Of a stretch of 64,000 nucleotides of DNA, positions 33,447 to 44,323 are shown one piece after another. The notes below the pieces were generated by a model. That model searched no databases. It was not told the DNA's origin and was given only the letters and a program-made list of their open reading frames with translations. Position numbers and translations under genes: made by a program. Source of the DNA: Bacteroidales bacterium (lineage in GTDB: Bacteria > Bacteroidota > Bacteroidia > Bacteroidales > F082); contig JAFZXP010000035.1 of assembly GCA_017616735.1 (NCBI GenBank), positions 1 through 64,000 on the forward strand, in the 5' to 3' direction. The number at the start of each line of letters is the position of its first letter. Position 1 is the stretch's first letter.

Positions 33447-34355
33447 ATGAGTAAACACAAGCTTCCAAAATATCTTATCAGCCCCAACAACATGGTGGTG
33501 CAGGTAGCCATTTCAGTGCTGTTCGCGATAGCGTTTCTGTCGGTATACGTCCCTCTTTCCAACTCCCGAACCACATGGTTCTCGCTTATTGACGAGGGCA
33601 AGCTGATATACACCGTGGTGTTCATACTGTTTTCAACCATTTTCCTGATTCTGAGCAGGATAATGATGTACTACACATCAAAGCGTCTGATTCGCTTCAC
33701 CTACCCTATATATATAATATGGAATGTGGCCGAAATTACACTTATCGGGCTGTTTCACTCGTTCATTTCGCTCAACATCATGGGTGTGGAAGGATATGCT
33801 CACAGTCTGATTATCGGCAAGAGCATACTGATTACCACTATCGCTCTGGGTTTCCCGTTCATTGTCACCGACTTGAGCTTCGCTCTCATTGATTCACGCC
33901 GTGTGCTCAACATAGCCCGCCGTGTCATCCAGGCCAACTCGGCCAACAATGCAGCCAACAAAGCCAAACTCAAGAACGCCGAAAATCAGGCCGACAACAA
34001 TGTGCCCGACCTCATCAACTTCAGTGATTACACAGGTGCTTTGAAGTTCACCGTCAAACTCACCGACATTTATTACATCAAGGCCGAGGGCAACTATGTC
34101 AATGTGTTCTATCATAACAAGGACGGTTTCAGCAGTTTTGTTTTGCGCAACAAAATACAGGCCATCGAAGACTCTTTGGCAGGCACTCCGCTTATGCGCT
34201 GCCACCGCACATACATAGTCAACACTAACAATATCAAGCTGATACGCAACGAAGACGACAGCTATTTCATCGAGTTCAACCAGTCGGGTTTGGAATCGGT
34301 GCCGGTGTCACGCACTTACAGCGAAAAAATTGTTCAAAGATTCACGAAAATATAA
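33447..34355 (+). CDS. Membrane-bound LytTR-family transcription regulator
   Basis: From ATG 33447 the 302-residue protein has about four transmembrane helices in residues 15-165 (for example VVQVAISVLFAIAFLSVYV), a charged linker with NSANNAANKAKL, and a C-terminal LytTR DNA-binding domain (about 200-300) containing YYIKAEGNYVNVFY, MRCHRTYIVN and VPVSRTYSEKI. The membrane part may sense lipid or envelope state; this is inference. The gene's own promoter carries the seven-box array, which suggests autoregulation and joint control of the divergent fatty-acid operon. The longer frame from 33366 begins inside the array and is rejected. Confidence 0.85.
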   Translation: MSKHKLPKYLISPNNMVVQVAISVLFAIAFLSVYVPLSNSRTTWFSLIDEGKLIYTVVFILFSTIFLILSRIMMYYTSKRLIRFTYPIYIIWNVAEITLIGLFHSFISLNIMGVEGYAHSLIIGKSILITTIALGFPFIVTDLSFALIDSRRVLNIARRVIQANSANNAANKAKLKNAENQADNNVPDLINFSDYTGALKFTVKLTDIYYIKAEGNYVNVFYHNKDGFSSFVLRNKIQAIEDSLAGTPLMRCHRTYIVNTNNIKLIRNEDDSYFIEFNQSGLESVPVSRTYSEKIVQRFTKI

Positions 34356-34363
34356 TATTTTTG
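34356..34363 (+). promoter_or_regulatory. Possible promoter -7 box of exbB
   Basis: TATTTTTGTG directly follows the lytTR stop codon, 40 nt before the exbB ATG at 34404. The TonB operon may therefore have its own start in addition to read-through from lytTR. Confidence 0.4.
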
Positions 34364-34403
34364 TGTTTCGTGTGTTTAGTATAGACAAAACAAATTACAG
34401 CAT

Positions 34404-35090
34404 ATGAATTTATTAAATGTTTTATTGCAAGTGCCTGTGGTTGAGAATGTTACTGAAGCCACAGAGTTACGTATGTCGTTGTGGAGCATGGCCGTGCAGG
34501 GCGGTTGGATTATGCTCATTTTGGCTATCGCCTCGGTGATTGCCGTCTACATTTTTGTTGAGCGTTTCATCACCATCAACCGTGCGGCTCAGAACGACAA
34601 TATGTTTATGGAATCCATTCGCGGCTACATGAAAGAAGGTAAGCTCAACGACGCCAAAGTGTTGTGTCAGCGCACCTCTACCCCGCTTTCACGCATGATT
34701 GAAAAGGGAATTTCACGTATAGGCAAACCATTGAACGACATACAGACAGCCATCGAAAACGTCGGCAACCTCGAGGTGAGCAACCTTGAGAAAGGCGTGG
34801 CTTTGCTGGCTATGATTTCCGGCGCTGGCCCTATGCTGGGCTTTTTGGGCACCGTTATCGGTATGATTCGCGCATTTTACGACATGTCAATGGCTGGCAA
34901 CAATATCGACATCGAGTTGCTCTCAACGGGCATCTACCAGGCAATGGTAACCACTGTGGGCGGTCTGATTGTCGGTATTCTGGCCTTCATTTTCTACAAC
35001 ATACTTGTGGCGCAAATCGACAAGGTGGTCAATCTGCTGGAGTCGAAGAGCGTTGAGTTTATGGATGTTTTGAACGAACCTGCAAAATAA
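34404..35090 (+). CDS. exbB: MotA/TolQ/ExbB proton channel protein
   Basis: A 228-residue inner-membrane protein with three hydrophobic segments, the MotA/TolQ/ExbB pattern (LLAMISGAGPMLGFLGTVIGMI near residue 132, followed by GLIVGILAFIFYNILV near 190). With ExbD and TonB it uses the proton gradient to drive outer-membrane transport. An N-terminal segment with a helix near residue 30 precedes the core. It is followed after 6 nt by exbD. Confidence 0.9.
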   Translation: MNLLNVLLQVPVVENVTEATELRMSLWSMAVQGGWIMLILAIASVIAVYIFVERFITINRAAQNDNMFMESIRGYMKEGKLNDAKVLCQRTSTPLSRMIEKGISRIGKPLNDIQTAIENVGNLEVSNLEKGVALLAMISGAGPMLGFLGTVIGMIRAFYDMSMAGNNIDIELLSTGIYQAMVTTVGGLIVGILAFIFYNILVAQIDKVVNLLESKSVEFMDVLNEPAK

Positions 35091-35096
35091 GAGCTT

Positions 35097-35519
35097 ATGG
35101 CACTGAAACGCAGAAATCAGAGAAGAGTGGATTTCAACTCGTCGTCGATGTCCGACCTCGTGTTCCTGCTGCTAATCTTCTTTATGCTGACTTCCACCCT
35201 TGTGGCGCCTAACGCCATCAAGCTGCTGCTGCCTCAAAGCAACAGCCGCACCATGGCCAAGCAAACGGTGACTGTCTACATCAATGAGAAGATGGATTAT
35301 TTTGTTGGCGAGCGCAAAGTGGCTGAAAATCAGCTGCAATCGGAAATATTGCTGGAGCTCAACAAATCTGGCAACAGCAGCGAAGGCACTGTTGTGGTGC
35401 GCTCCGACAAAAACGTGCCGGTGCAGTATGTGGTCAACGTAATCGACGCTGTCAACAACATCAACAACGACACTCACCAAAACCACAAGGTTTTACTGGC
35501 AACATCATCTAAAAAATGA
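35097..35519 (+). CDS. exbD: ExbD/TolR-family biopolymer transport protein
   Basis: A 140-residue protein with one N-terminal transmembrane helix preceded by VDFNSSSMSDLVFLLLIFFM, where the aspartate at the helix start is the expected proton-carrying residue, and a periplasmic domain ending in basic residues. Its stop overlaps the tonB start as ATGA. The family role is stator with ExbB. Confidence 0.9.
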   Translation: MALKRRNQRRVDFNSSSMSDLVFLLLIFFMLTSTLVAPNAIKLLLPQSNSRTMAKQTVTVYINEKMDYFVGERKVAENQLQSEILLELNKSGNSSEGTVVVRSDKNVPVQYVVNVIDAVNNINNDTHQNHKVLLATSSKK

Positions 35520-36241
35520 CGAGGGAAAACCGAAATAGAACCATTGCTATTGCTGTCACAGTGACTGTACACGTTGTCGCGGTGGTGCTTCTCATTGTCA
35601 TGGCACTTACCACTCCGTTGCCGCTGCCTGGCGAGGCCGGCGTTGAGGTCAATCTGGGCATGTACAACCAAGGCATGGGCGCCGAGCAACAGCCAAAGCC
35701 CAAGAAGGTGGCCGAAGCACCGAAACCTCAGCCGCAGCAGGTGAAAGAAGAAACTGTTACACAGAACACCGAAGAAACTCCGGCCATCGAAGAGCCAAAG
35801 CCCAAAAAGGAAGAGCCCAAGGTGAACCAGCGCGCGCTGTTCAAGCCTGTCAAAAATCAGCAGGAGCCGACATCTGAAGGCAACACCCAGACACCTGGCG
35901 ACCAAGGCCAACCCGACGGCAACAAGGATGTCAACAGCTACGAAGGACAAGGCGGTAGCGGCGGCGGACCGTCGTACAGCTTGGGTGGCAGAGGTGTTAA
36001 GCACCTAACATCTCCCGACAAAAAAGACGTTGAGGAAGAAGGCATAGTGGTGGTAGATATATGGGTTGACCGTGAAGGACGTGTAAAGCGCGCACAGGTG
36101 GGCAAAGGCACCAACATTGCCAACACTCGCATGCAACAAACCGCCGTCAACGCCGCGCTTAGCTCGGTCTTTGCGCCCGATCCGAAAGCAGCCGAATTAC
36201 AAAGAGGAACAATAACTTACAACTTTATCATAAGACAATGA
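35516..36241 (+). CDS. tonB: TonB-family energy transducer
   Basis: A 241-residue protein with an N-terminal transmembrane helix (AIAVTVTVHVVAVVLLIVMA), a proline-, lysine- and glutamate-rich spacer (about 55-120), a glycine-rich stretch, and a C-terminal TonB domain (VVDIWVDREGRVKRAQVG to TYNFIIRQ). It spans the periplasm to contact TonB-dependent receptors. Overlap with exbD and with folC (ATGA at 36238) shows tight coupling. Confidence 0.88.
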   Translation: MTRENRNRTIAIAVTVTVHVVAVVLLIVMALTTPLPLPGEAGVEVNLGMYNQGMGAEQQPKPKKVAEAPKPQPQQVKEETVTQNTEETPAIEEPKPKKEEPKVNQRALFKPVKNQQEPTSEGNTQTPGDQGQPDGNKDVNSYEGQGGSGGGPSYSLGGRGVKHLTSPDKKDVEEEGIVVVDIWVDREGRVKRAQVGKGTNIANTRMQQTAVNAALSSVFAPDPKAAELQRGTITYNFIIRQ

Positions 36242-37524
36242 ACTACGCTGAGACCACCGACTGGATGTTTAACAAATTCCCGATGTATCAGAAAATCGGA
36301 GCGTCGGCCTACAAGCCCGACCTCGGCAACATCGCGGAACTACTTGATTTTCTTGGCAATCCCCACAAAAGCATAAAAACCGTTCACGTGGCTGGCACCA
36401 ACGGCAAAGGCACTGTGTCGCACACTTTGGCCTCCGTTTTCCAGGAATGCGGCTACAAAACCGGTTTGTACACCTCGCCTCACCTGCGCGACTTCCGCGA
36501 GCGCATCCGCATCAACGGCGAGATGATACCCGAACAGAATGTGATCGACTTCATCGGCAACAACAAAGCCAAGTTTGAAGAGATGCAGCTGTCGTTTTTC
36601 GAGATGGCCACAGGCATGGCATTCGATTATTTCGCCAAGGAGAAGGTCGACATTGCCATCATCGAGGTGGGATTGGGCGGACGTCTCGACTCGACCAACA
36701 TCATAATGCCTGAACTCAGCATAATCACAAACATATCGCTCGACCATGTCCATCTGCTGGGCAACACGCTCGAGGAGATTGCCGCCGAGAAAGCAGGCAT
36801 CATCAAGCCTAACACTCCTGTGGTAATTGGTGAGACTCAGCCAGAGACAAAAGACGTGTTCATCAACAAAGCCAAGCAGTGCAACGCACCGATCTATTTT
36901 GCCGACCAGATAATTGATTGCGACAAAGTTCATATCGAATCGCTTGATTATCAGAAGTTTGACATCTGGAAAAACAGCGAGCTTTATCTGGAGGGAGTGG
37001 AATTTCCGCTTATCGGCTATTATCAGAAGAAGAATCTGGCCACGGCCGTTTGCGCTCTGGATTTGCTCAGCCATAAATTCAATATCGACAGAAAGGATTT
37101 GGTGAGCGGCCTTGAAAATGTCGTGAAAAACACCAACCTGATGGGACGCTGGCAGATTTTGTGCCGCCAACCGCTGGTAATTGCCGACACAGGCCACAAC
37201 GTTGGCGGAGTCAAAGAGGTGGTGATGCAACTTAGTGATATGACATTCAGGAAGTTACATTTCGTGCTCGGCTGCGTCAACGACAAGGATATCGACGGCA
37301 TTCTGCAGCTATTGCCACGCTATGCCGACTATTATTTCTGCAAAGCCGACATACCTCGAGGCCTCGACGCCAACATTCTGGCCGAGAAAGCCTTCAAGGC
37401 AGGCTTGCACGGCACAGTGTATGAATCGGTGCAACAGGCCTACAACTCGGCCATCAACAACGCCCATTTCGAAGACGTGGTTTTCGTGGGAGGAAGCAAT
37501 TTCACAGTAGCTGAAGTGGTATAG
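36238..37524 (+). CDS. folC: Folylpolyglutamate/dihydrofolate synthase
   Basis: A 428-residue Mur-ligase-fold enzyme: HVAGTNGKGTVSHTLASV near residue 44, YTSPHLRDFRERI near 79, IIEVGLGGRLDSTN near 139, ITNISLDHVHLLGNTLEEIAAEKAGIIK near 160, and DTGHNVGGVKE near 315. It adds glutamate to folates. Its start overlaps the tonB stop, and tamL follows after 4 nt; the functional link to these envelope genes is not obvious. Family length is normal. Confidence 0.92.
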   Translation: MNYAETTDWMFNKFPMYQKIGASAYKPDLGNIAELLDFLGNPHKSIKTVHVAGTNGKGTVSHTLASVFQECGYKTGLYTSPHLRDFRERIRINGEMIPEQNVIDFIGNNKAKFEEMQLSFFEMATGMAFDYFAKEKVDIAIIEVGLGGRLDSTNIIMPELSIITNISLDHVHLLGNTLEEIAAEKAGIIKPNTPVVIGETQPETKDVFINKAKQCNAPIYFADQIIDCDKVHIESLDYQKFDIWKNSELYLEGVEFPLIGYYQKKNLATAVCALDLLSHKFNIDRKDLVSGLENVVKNTNLMGRWQILCRQPLVIADTGHNVGGVKEVVMQLSDMTFRKLHFVLGCVNDKDIDGILQLLPRYADYYFCKADIPRGLDANILAEKAFKAGLHGTVYESVQQAYNSAINNAHFEDVVFVGGSNFTVAEVV

Positions 37525-37528
37525 AACA

Positions 37529-39817
37529 ATGAGGTCAATAAAATCAATACTGATTATCCTGATAACATTAGTGCTGTCGGGCTGCGCCATCAGGGAATAC
37601 GTTCCGGAGGGCAAAACAGTATTGATTTCCAACGACGTAGTAATCGATTCCGAGGAAAGCACCGACATTTCGACAAAGGAGGCCTCCTATTACATCACTC
37701 AACAGCCCGACAGAAATTTGTACGGCTGGCTGCCGCGTGTGTGGGTTTATTACAAAACCGTCAACAAAACCAGCGGATTCGGCAAATGGGTCAACCGAAG
37801 CATCGGCCACAAGCCCACCTACTACAACAATCAGAACACCATCGACTCAAGGCATCAAATTGAAGATTATCTGAACAATATCGGATATTTCAAGTCGAAG
37901 GTAACCACCCAAAAAATCGAAAAACGCAAACGTAGCGAGGTGGTTTACACAATCAATCCGACCAAGCCTTATCACATCAGAAACATCGGATACAAGGTGA
38001 AAGACACCGCTGTCTTGAGCAAAATCATGGAGATTGAAAACGAAATGCCTGTCAAGGAGGGCGACGTCTACAACGCCTTTACCATGGACAAGCAGCGCGA
38101 CCTGATTACCAGTTATCTGCGCGACAACGGCTATTATTTCTTCACCAAGGATTACATCGTTTTCGAGGTCGACACCAACCTGCGTCAGAACAAAGCCGAC
38201 ATCACGGTGCGCATCGACGGCGACAAGCACGACAAGTACGTTATTAATAAGGTGTTTGTCAATCCCAACTACAATGTTCAGAATCCCAACACCGAGATGA
38301 ACGACACCGTGCCGTTCACTTTCAAGCTGAGCAAAAAGTACCCCGAATATCGTTTCGACTATGTTTATTCGAGCAATCCGAAAATCAACTTCAAGACCTT
38401 TAATCAGGTTATTCTGATGCATCCGGGCGAGTATTACAGCAATCGCAAGGTGACGCAGACATATCGGGCTATGGGTGGGCTGAAGCTGTACAGCCGAAGC
38501 AACATCAGCTTCGACACCGTGCCAGGCGGCAACGACAGTGTGAAACTACTCAACTGCAACGTGGCTCTGCAACGCGGCAAGCTCAACCACTACAACATTC
38601 AGCTTGAAGGCACCAATTCGGGCGGCGACCTCGGAGCTTTGGGAAGCATTTCTTACCGCAACAACAATATTTTCAGGGGTTCGGAGGTGCTCAGGATAAC
38701 GTTGCGAGGCGGTGTGCAGGCGCAAAAAGTCGAAGACTACATCATAGACGAGGGTATGTTCAACACCAAGGAATTCGGCATCGACGCCAGCATACTGTTC
38801 CCTCGATTCCTCAGCCCGATACCGTTGAGCCGTTTTGTGTTGGAATATCAACCTAAAACCACACTTTCGGCTGGCTTCAACGGACAAATCAGGCCTCTCT
38901 ACTCGAGGTATATAATTACAGGAACATACGGCTACAACTGGAAGGCCAGCAGTCATGTGGAGCACATATTCACCCCTCTCAACCTCAACACCGTCAAGGT
39001 GCTGCCCACCGAGTTGTTCGAGCTTATCATGAGTTTGGAGACCAATCAGCGTATCAGAGACATGTACACCGACCACTTGATTTTCGGTCTCAACTATTCG
39101 TTCATCTACAACAACCAGAACATCAACAGCAACCACGACTTCTTTTATTTCAAGGCCGACTTCGAAACTTCGGGCAACCTGCTGTCACTGTTCAACAACA
39201 CTCCTCTTATCACCACCAACGACAATTATCACGAAATCGCAGGCATACGCTATGCGCAGTACATCAGATATCAGTTTGATTTCCGTGTATATCACTATTT
39301 CACTCCCGAAAAAGTGATAGCGCTGAGAATGATGTACGGACAAGGCTTGGCCTACGGCAATTCGGTGGATTTGCCTTTCGAAAAGAGCTTTTACGCCGGC
39401 GGCACCAACGGTATGCGCGGCTGGCAGTATCGTATGTTAGGCCCTGGTGAATTCGTAAACGACACCGGATACGACATCGAGCACATCGGCGACCTGCAGT
39501 TGGAGTTTAATTTGGAATACCGTTTCCCGCTCTACGCTTTTATGAAAGGCGCCATTTTCAGCGATGTCGGTAACATCTGGACCCTTTCGAACAACGAATC
39601 GTTCTATGGCGGACAGTTTAAATTCGACAAATTCTACAAACAGCTGGCTGTTGACGCAGGCTTTGGCTTGCGCTTCGACTTCGATTTCTTCCTGATTCGT
39701 TTCGACTGGGCCGTGCCTTTGCGCGACCCTGCATACCCCGATGATAGCCGCTGGAGGATAAGCAAGCTGCAATGGAGTGACATTGTCTGGAATTTCGGTA
39801 TAGGATACCCATTTTAA
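37529..39817 (+). CDS. tamL: TamL-type Omp85 outer-membrane lipoprotein
   Basis: The 762-residue protein has a lipoprotein signal (LITLVLSGCAIREYVPEGK, Cys19), a periplasmic part with POTRA-like repeats (about 90-320) and a C-terminal 16-strand-type barrel region with FYAGGTNGMRGWQYRMLGPG near 615 and a terminal strand ending FGIGYPF. Bacteroidota encode such lipidated TamA relatives (TamL), usually working with TamB; no tamB is in the window. The role would be insertion or assembly of outer-membrane components. Alternative: a general BamA-family protein. Confidence 0.8.
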   Translation: MRSIKSILIILITLVLSGCAIREYVPEGKTVLISNDVVIDSEESTDISTKEASYYITQQPDRNLYGWLPRVWVYYKTVNKTSGFGKWVNRSIGHKPTYYNNQNTIDSRHQIEDYLNNIGYFKSKVTTQKIEKRKRSEVVYTINPTKPYHIRNIGYKVKDTAVLSKIMEIENEMPVKEGDVYNAFTMDKQRDLITSYLRDNGYYFFTKDYIVFEVDTNLRQNKADITVRIDGDKHDKYVINKVFVNPNYNVQNPNTEMNDTVPFTFKLSKKYPEYRFDYVYSSNPKINFKTFNQVILMHPGEYYSNRKVTQTYRAMGGLKLYSRSNISFDTVPGGNDSVKLLNCNVALQRGKLNHYNIQLEGTNSGGDLGALGSISYRNNNIFRGSEVLRITLRGGVQAQKVEDYIIDEGMFNTKEFGIDASILFPRFLSPIPLSRFVLEYQPKTTLSAGFNGQIRPLYSRYIITGTYGYNWKASSHVEHIFTPLNLNTVKVLPTELFELIMSLETNQRIRDMYTDHLIFGLNYSFIYNNQNINSNHDFFYFKADFETSGNLLSLFNNTPLITTNDNYHEIAGIRYAQYIRYQFDFRVYHYFTPEKVIALRMMYGQGLAYGNSVDLPFEKSFYAGGTNGMRGWQYRMLGPGEFVNDTGYDIEHIGDLQLEFNLEYRFPLYAFMKGAIFSDVGNIWTLSNNESFYGGQFKFDKFYKQLAVDAGFGLRFDFDFFLIRFDWAVPLRDPAYPDDSRWRISKLQWSDIVWNFGIGYPF

Positions 39818-39818
39818 C

Positions 39819-41234
39819 ATGACCAGACAAGAGTTAAATAAGGTATTGCTGGAGTCGTTCGGCTTCGAGCCCACCGACGGGCAACGTGTGGTGTTGGTGC
39901 ATCTGGCCGCTTTTCTGCTGTCGCAGAAGCATAATCCGGTCTATCTTTTGCAAGGCTATGCCGGAACAGGCAAAACCACGCTGGTCACCACACTGGTGCG
40001 CACCTTGCCGCGGATAGGGATGCGATATCAACTGATGGCGCCCACCGGACGAGCCGCGAAGGTACTGAGCGGCTATACCGGCAAGACAGCATCCACTATT
40101 CACCGAAAAATCTATCGTTTTCAAGCTTTTGCCGACGGCTCGCTGCGCATGGTGCGCGCTCAGAACAAAGCCAAAAACACCTTGTTCATTGTCGACGAAT
40201 GCTCAATGATATCGGACGATTACGGCAGCGGACGGTCGTTGCTCGACGACCTTGTCAACTATGTGTTCAGCGGCGAAAACTGTCGTTTGCTGCTGATAGG
40301 CGACAATGCCCAGCTTCCGCCTGTAGGACTGGAAAACAGCCCCGCCAACGACATTAATGTGCTGAAAAACAGCTTCAACCTGACCGTGGCATCGTACGAG
40401 CTGACCGAGGTGATGCGACAGGAAGAGGAATCGGGGATTTTGTGGAATGCCACTAGTTTGAGGCAATTGTTGTCAAATCGTCATTTCGACCCGGTGCTAC
40501 CACTTTTCACCACCACCGGCTTCCCCGACGTCCATCGCATTGAGCCTCAGGAGTTTGAAGAATTATTATGGCAAGGTTTCAACGGCAAAAACACCAACGA
40601 TGCAGTTATCATCTGCCGAAGCAACAAGCGAGCCAACATGTACAATCAGGCGATTAGAGCGAGAATCCTGCAGGAAGAAGGCGAAATTTCGACAGGCGAC
40701 AAGCTGATGGTGGTGAAAAACAACTACTACTGGACCGACCAAGACCAGAAAATCAGTTTCATAGCCAACGGCGACATGATTGAGGTGATGCGCATCAACA
40801 ACACCGAAGAGATGTACGGTTTCCACTTTGCCGACGTCGAGATTCAGCTGACCGATTACCCCGACGAGCCCAATCTTTCGGTGAAGATTCTGTTGGAGAC
40901 GCTCACCAGCGACTCCCCTGCCCTCACCCAAGACGAAGCCGACCGGCTGTACAAGGCTATTGAGGAAGATTATATGGAAATTCCACACCGTCGCGACCGA
41001 TACAAAGAAATGCGTCAAAACCCATATTTCAACGCATTGCAGGTTAAATTCGGCTACGCCCTCACATGCCACAAAACCCAAGGCGGACAGTGGCCGTCGG
41101 TGTTTATCGACGCGCCTTTCGTTCCAGAAGGAGAAACGTTACAAATCAGCGATTTACGTTGGTTCTACACAGCGGTGACTAGAGCGCAGAAGCAATTGTA
41201 TTTTGTAAATTTCAAAGAGGAATATTTCTTCTAG
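39819..41234 (+). CDS. RecD/Dda-like ATP-dependent DNA helicase
   Basis: A 471-residue superfamily 1B helicase: Walker A QGYAGTGKTTLVTTLV near residue 45, MAPTGRAAKVL near 74, DECSMISDD near 127, LLIGDNAQLPPVG near 158, and C-terminal UvrD-like motifs YALTCHKTQGGQWPSVFID near 412 and FYTAVTRAQKQLYF near 446. It is shorter than RecD2 and lacks its N-terminal HhH domains. It follows tamL by 1 nt, so it is probably in the same operon. Likely role: DNA repair or replication restart. Confidence 0.85.
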   Translation: MTRQELNKVLLESFGFEPTDGQRVVLVHLAAFLLSQKHNPVYLLQGYAGTGKTTLVTTLVRTLPRIGMRYQLMAPTGRAAKVLSGYTGKTASTIHRKIYRFQAFADGSLRMVRAQNKAKNTLFIVDECSMISDDYGSGRSLLDDLVNYVFSGENCRLLLIGDNAQLPPVGLENSPANDINVLKNSFNLTVASYELTEVMRQEEESGILWNATSLRQLLSNRHFDPVLPLFTTTGFPDVHRIEPQEFEELLWQGFNGKNTNDAVIICRSNKRANMYNQAIRARILQEEGEISTGDKLMVVKNNYYWTDQDQKISFIANGDMIEVMRINNTEEMYGFHFADVEIQLTDYPDEPNLSVKILLETLTSDSPALTQDEADRLYKAIEEDYMEIPHRRDRYKEMRQNPYFNALQVKFGYALTCHKTQGGQWPSVFIDAPFVPEGETLQISDLRWFYTAVTRAQKQLYFVNFKEEYFF

Positions 41235-41235
41235 A

Positions 41236-41327
41236 CGTCATTTCGACTGTAGTGAAACGAAACGGAGAAATCCCCATTTGATTGAAGGAAATTTCTCCGC
41301 TACGCTAACGCTTCGGTCGAAATGACG
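41236..41327. repeat. Intergenic palindromic repeat (GTCATTTCGAC type) between converging genes
   Basis: Outer arms CGTCATTTCGAC (41236-41247) and GTCGAAATGACG (41316-41327) and inner arms GGAGAAAT (41264-41271) and ATTTCTCC (41291-41298) are complementary. It fills the gap between the helicase and enolase stops and can serve both as terminator. Elements with GTCATTTCGAC and GGAGAAAT are frequent in Bacteroidota intergenic regions. Confidence 0.75.
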
Positions 41328-41332
41328 AATTG

Positions 41333-42634
<1,302 letters not shown>

Positions 42635-42658
42635 TTAAAAACTGAATTAATCAAGCTA

Positions 42659-42666
42659 CAAAATTA
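42659..42666 (-). promoter_or_regulatory. Promoter -7 box of eno
   Basis: The minus strand reads TAATTTTGTAGC, 36 nt before the ATG at 42622. Confidence 0.55.
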
Positions 42667-42695
42667 CTAAATTTTTGTCAATCAATACTATTTTT

Positions 42696-42728
42696 TATAA
42701 AAAAAGATAAGGGACCGACAGTCCCCTA
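42696..42728 (-). terminator. Terminator of the third surface lipoprotein gene
   Basis: On the minus strand GGGAC-TGTCG-GTCCC (42725-42711) is followed by TTATCTTTTTTTATAA. It lies 33 nt after the stop at 42759. Confidence 0.7.
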
Positions 42729-42758
42729 CCTTCTAACATATAACTAACCAACTATTAA

Positions 42759-44321
42759 CTATTCGTGAACAAGTCTGACCGAGTAACCTTTGTATTTGTC
42801 GTTTTTATCTTTGACATATACACGATAATCCGAGAAATACATATTGCAGGCATGATCCGGATCGCCGAGGTCGCACTGTGACCAGTAATGACCTTCTTCT
42901 GCCGTGGCATCAAATCCCCACGCTCCACTTTTATAATCACGACAACCAGTCACAGGCAAGAACACTGCGCCAGCCGCTTCCATGGCATTCCAGTCGGCTT
43001 CAGTGTAATTATTTATTGAAAAAGAGCCGTCATTATTAGTTGTGTAATTAATGCTTGCCTTGGTTGGCAATGCAACAGTGGAAGGATGATTGTAAACATC
43101 AGGGAAAACGATGATTCCGTTCACTCCGTTGACTCTTGCTCTTGCATAGCGGGCGTTGTAAACGTCGTTGAGTTTTGAAGCCGGACGCTGGAACATCAAA
43201 TACTTCCATTCGAAACATTTCGGAGCAAACCATGAATAATCAGTGAAATGCTTGCCCCATTCTGCATAATCATCAGTTGATTGAGGATAATCTGAATTAC
43301 TGTGAGACATCAGATCAGGCTTATCGCCAGTGCCCCAACCGAAACGGTCGCGGTCGCAAGCGCCTTCATATTTCTGGGCGTTTTCGTTATGAAGCACATC
43401 ATATTGATGTTCAGCGAATTTCCAAATCCACTGTCCCTTGGTTTCGTCATACACATGCTGTACGTTGCCTTTAGCGAAAGTCACACGTTTGTCGGCGCTC
43501 AACGAGAATTTCCCGTCATCGTATGTAGGATTGGCTGTTGTTGCTGTCCCGACTGTTACCGTATAACCTGTTGTGATATAATCGTTATTGTGTATTTCAC
43601 CTAAAGCCGAACGTGTTCCGACATAGCGGTAATCGGCTGAATACGCTGTTTTTACTGCGCTTTCAGCCGCATTTGGCAATAGTATGGCCCAGCGCTCACC
43701 CGAGCCTTTTGCAAGTTTTATTACAGCATCTTTAACTGTATCAGGAGTGAAAGTGTTTGTAGTAAAATCGATAATCATCTCATTTTTCAAACCTGTAAGG
43801 CATGTGGCTTCGTTGTCGGCTGATGTGGTGACATTGAACTTCACCAAAGCGCATTTATTAAGAAGCATCACCTCATAAGATGTTATTCCTGAAGAATATA
43901 CATCTGTCATTCCGCATGATATCACCGGAAGATTGTTGGTTTGGTCGGTGATGTCGACATTACATGATGTGGCGCCAGTGGCTATAGTACTATAATTCTT
44001 ATTGTGAACTCCTAAGAAATATATGTACATAGGCTTACCCACCACAGGTTCTGTTATTGTTCCGGTAAAGCTACCGTTATCAGTTTCTTTTGTAACAAAG
44101 CCGCAATATTTTCCTTCGCTTACTATATGCAGCTGATCATATCTTTTGAATGTCACCACGCCGTTGGCTGTATTGACATCGATTCTGTTACCTTTGTTTA
44201 CGTCAAGGCTGATAAAAATCGTTCCCGCATCGGTTGCGACTATATCTTGTACATTTTTCTTGCATTGCGTCATTGTCAAAATCATTGACACGACCACTAA
44301 AATAATGCTGAGTTTTTTCAT
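42759..44321 (-). CDS. Surface lipoprotein, third PLGSG-associated paralogue (unfused form)
   Basis: From ATG 44321 the 520-residue protein has a normal lipoprotein signal: MKKLSIILVVVSMILTMTQC followed by KK (Cys20). The rest parallels the proteins at 3878 and 15264: NKGNRIDVNTANGVVTF, NKCALVKFNVTTSAD, ADKRVTFAKGNVQ, then AAGAVFLPVTGCRDY, YWSQCD and SVRLVHE at the end. Here the PLGTG module is a separate gene whose stop is 2 nt upstream; the Shine-Dalgarno AAGGAG lies inside that gene, so translation is coupled. Function unknown, location probably outer membrane. Confidence 0.72.
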   Translation of the reverse strand: MKKLSIILVVVSMILTMTQCKKNVQDIVATDAGTIFISLDVNKGNRIDVNTANGVVTFKRYDQLHIVSEGKYCGFVTKETDNGSFTGTITEPVVGKPMYIYFLGVHNKNYSTIATGATSCNVDITDQTNNLPVISCGMTDVYSSGITSYEVMLLNKCALVKFNVTTSADNEATCLTGLKNEMIIDFTTNTFTPDTVKDAVIKLAKGSGERWAILLPNAAESAVKTAYSADYRYVGTRSALGEIHNNDYITTGYTVTVGTATTANPTYDDGKFSLSADKRVTFAKGNVQHVYDETKGQWIWKFAEHQYDVLHNENAQKYEGACDRDRFGWGTGDKPDLMSHSNSDYPQSTDDYAEWGKHFTDYSWFAPKCFEWKYLMFQRPASKLNDVYNARYARARVNGVNGIIVFPDVYNHPSTVALPTKASINYTTNNDGSFSINNYTEADWNAMEAAGAVFLPVTGCRDYKSGAWGFDATAEEGHYWSQCDLGDPDHACNMYFSDYRVYVKDKNDKYKGYSVRLVHE

Positions 44322-44323
44322 AA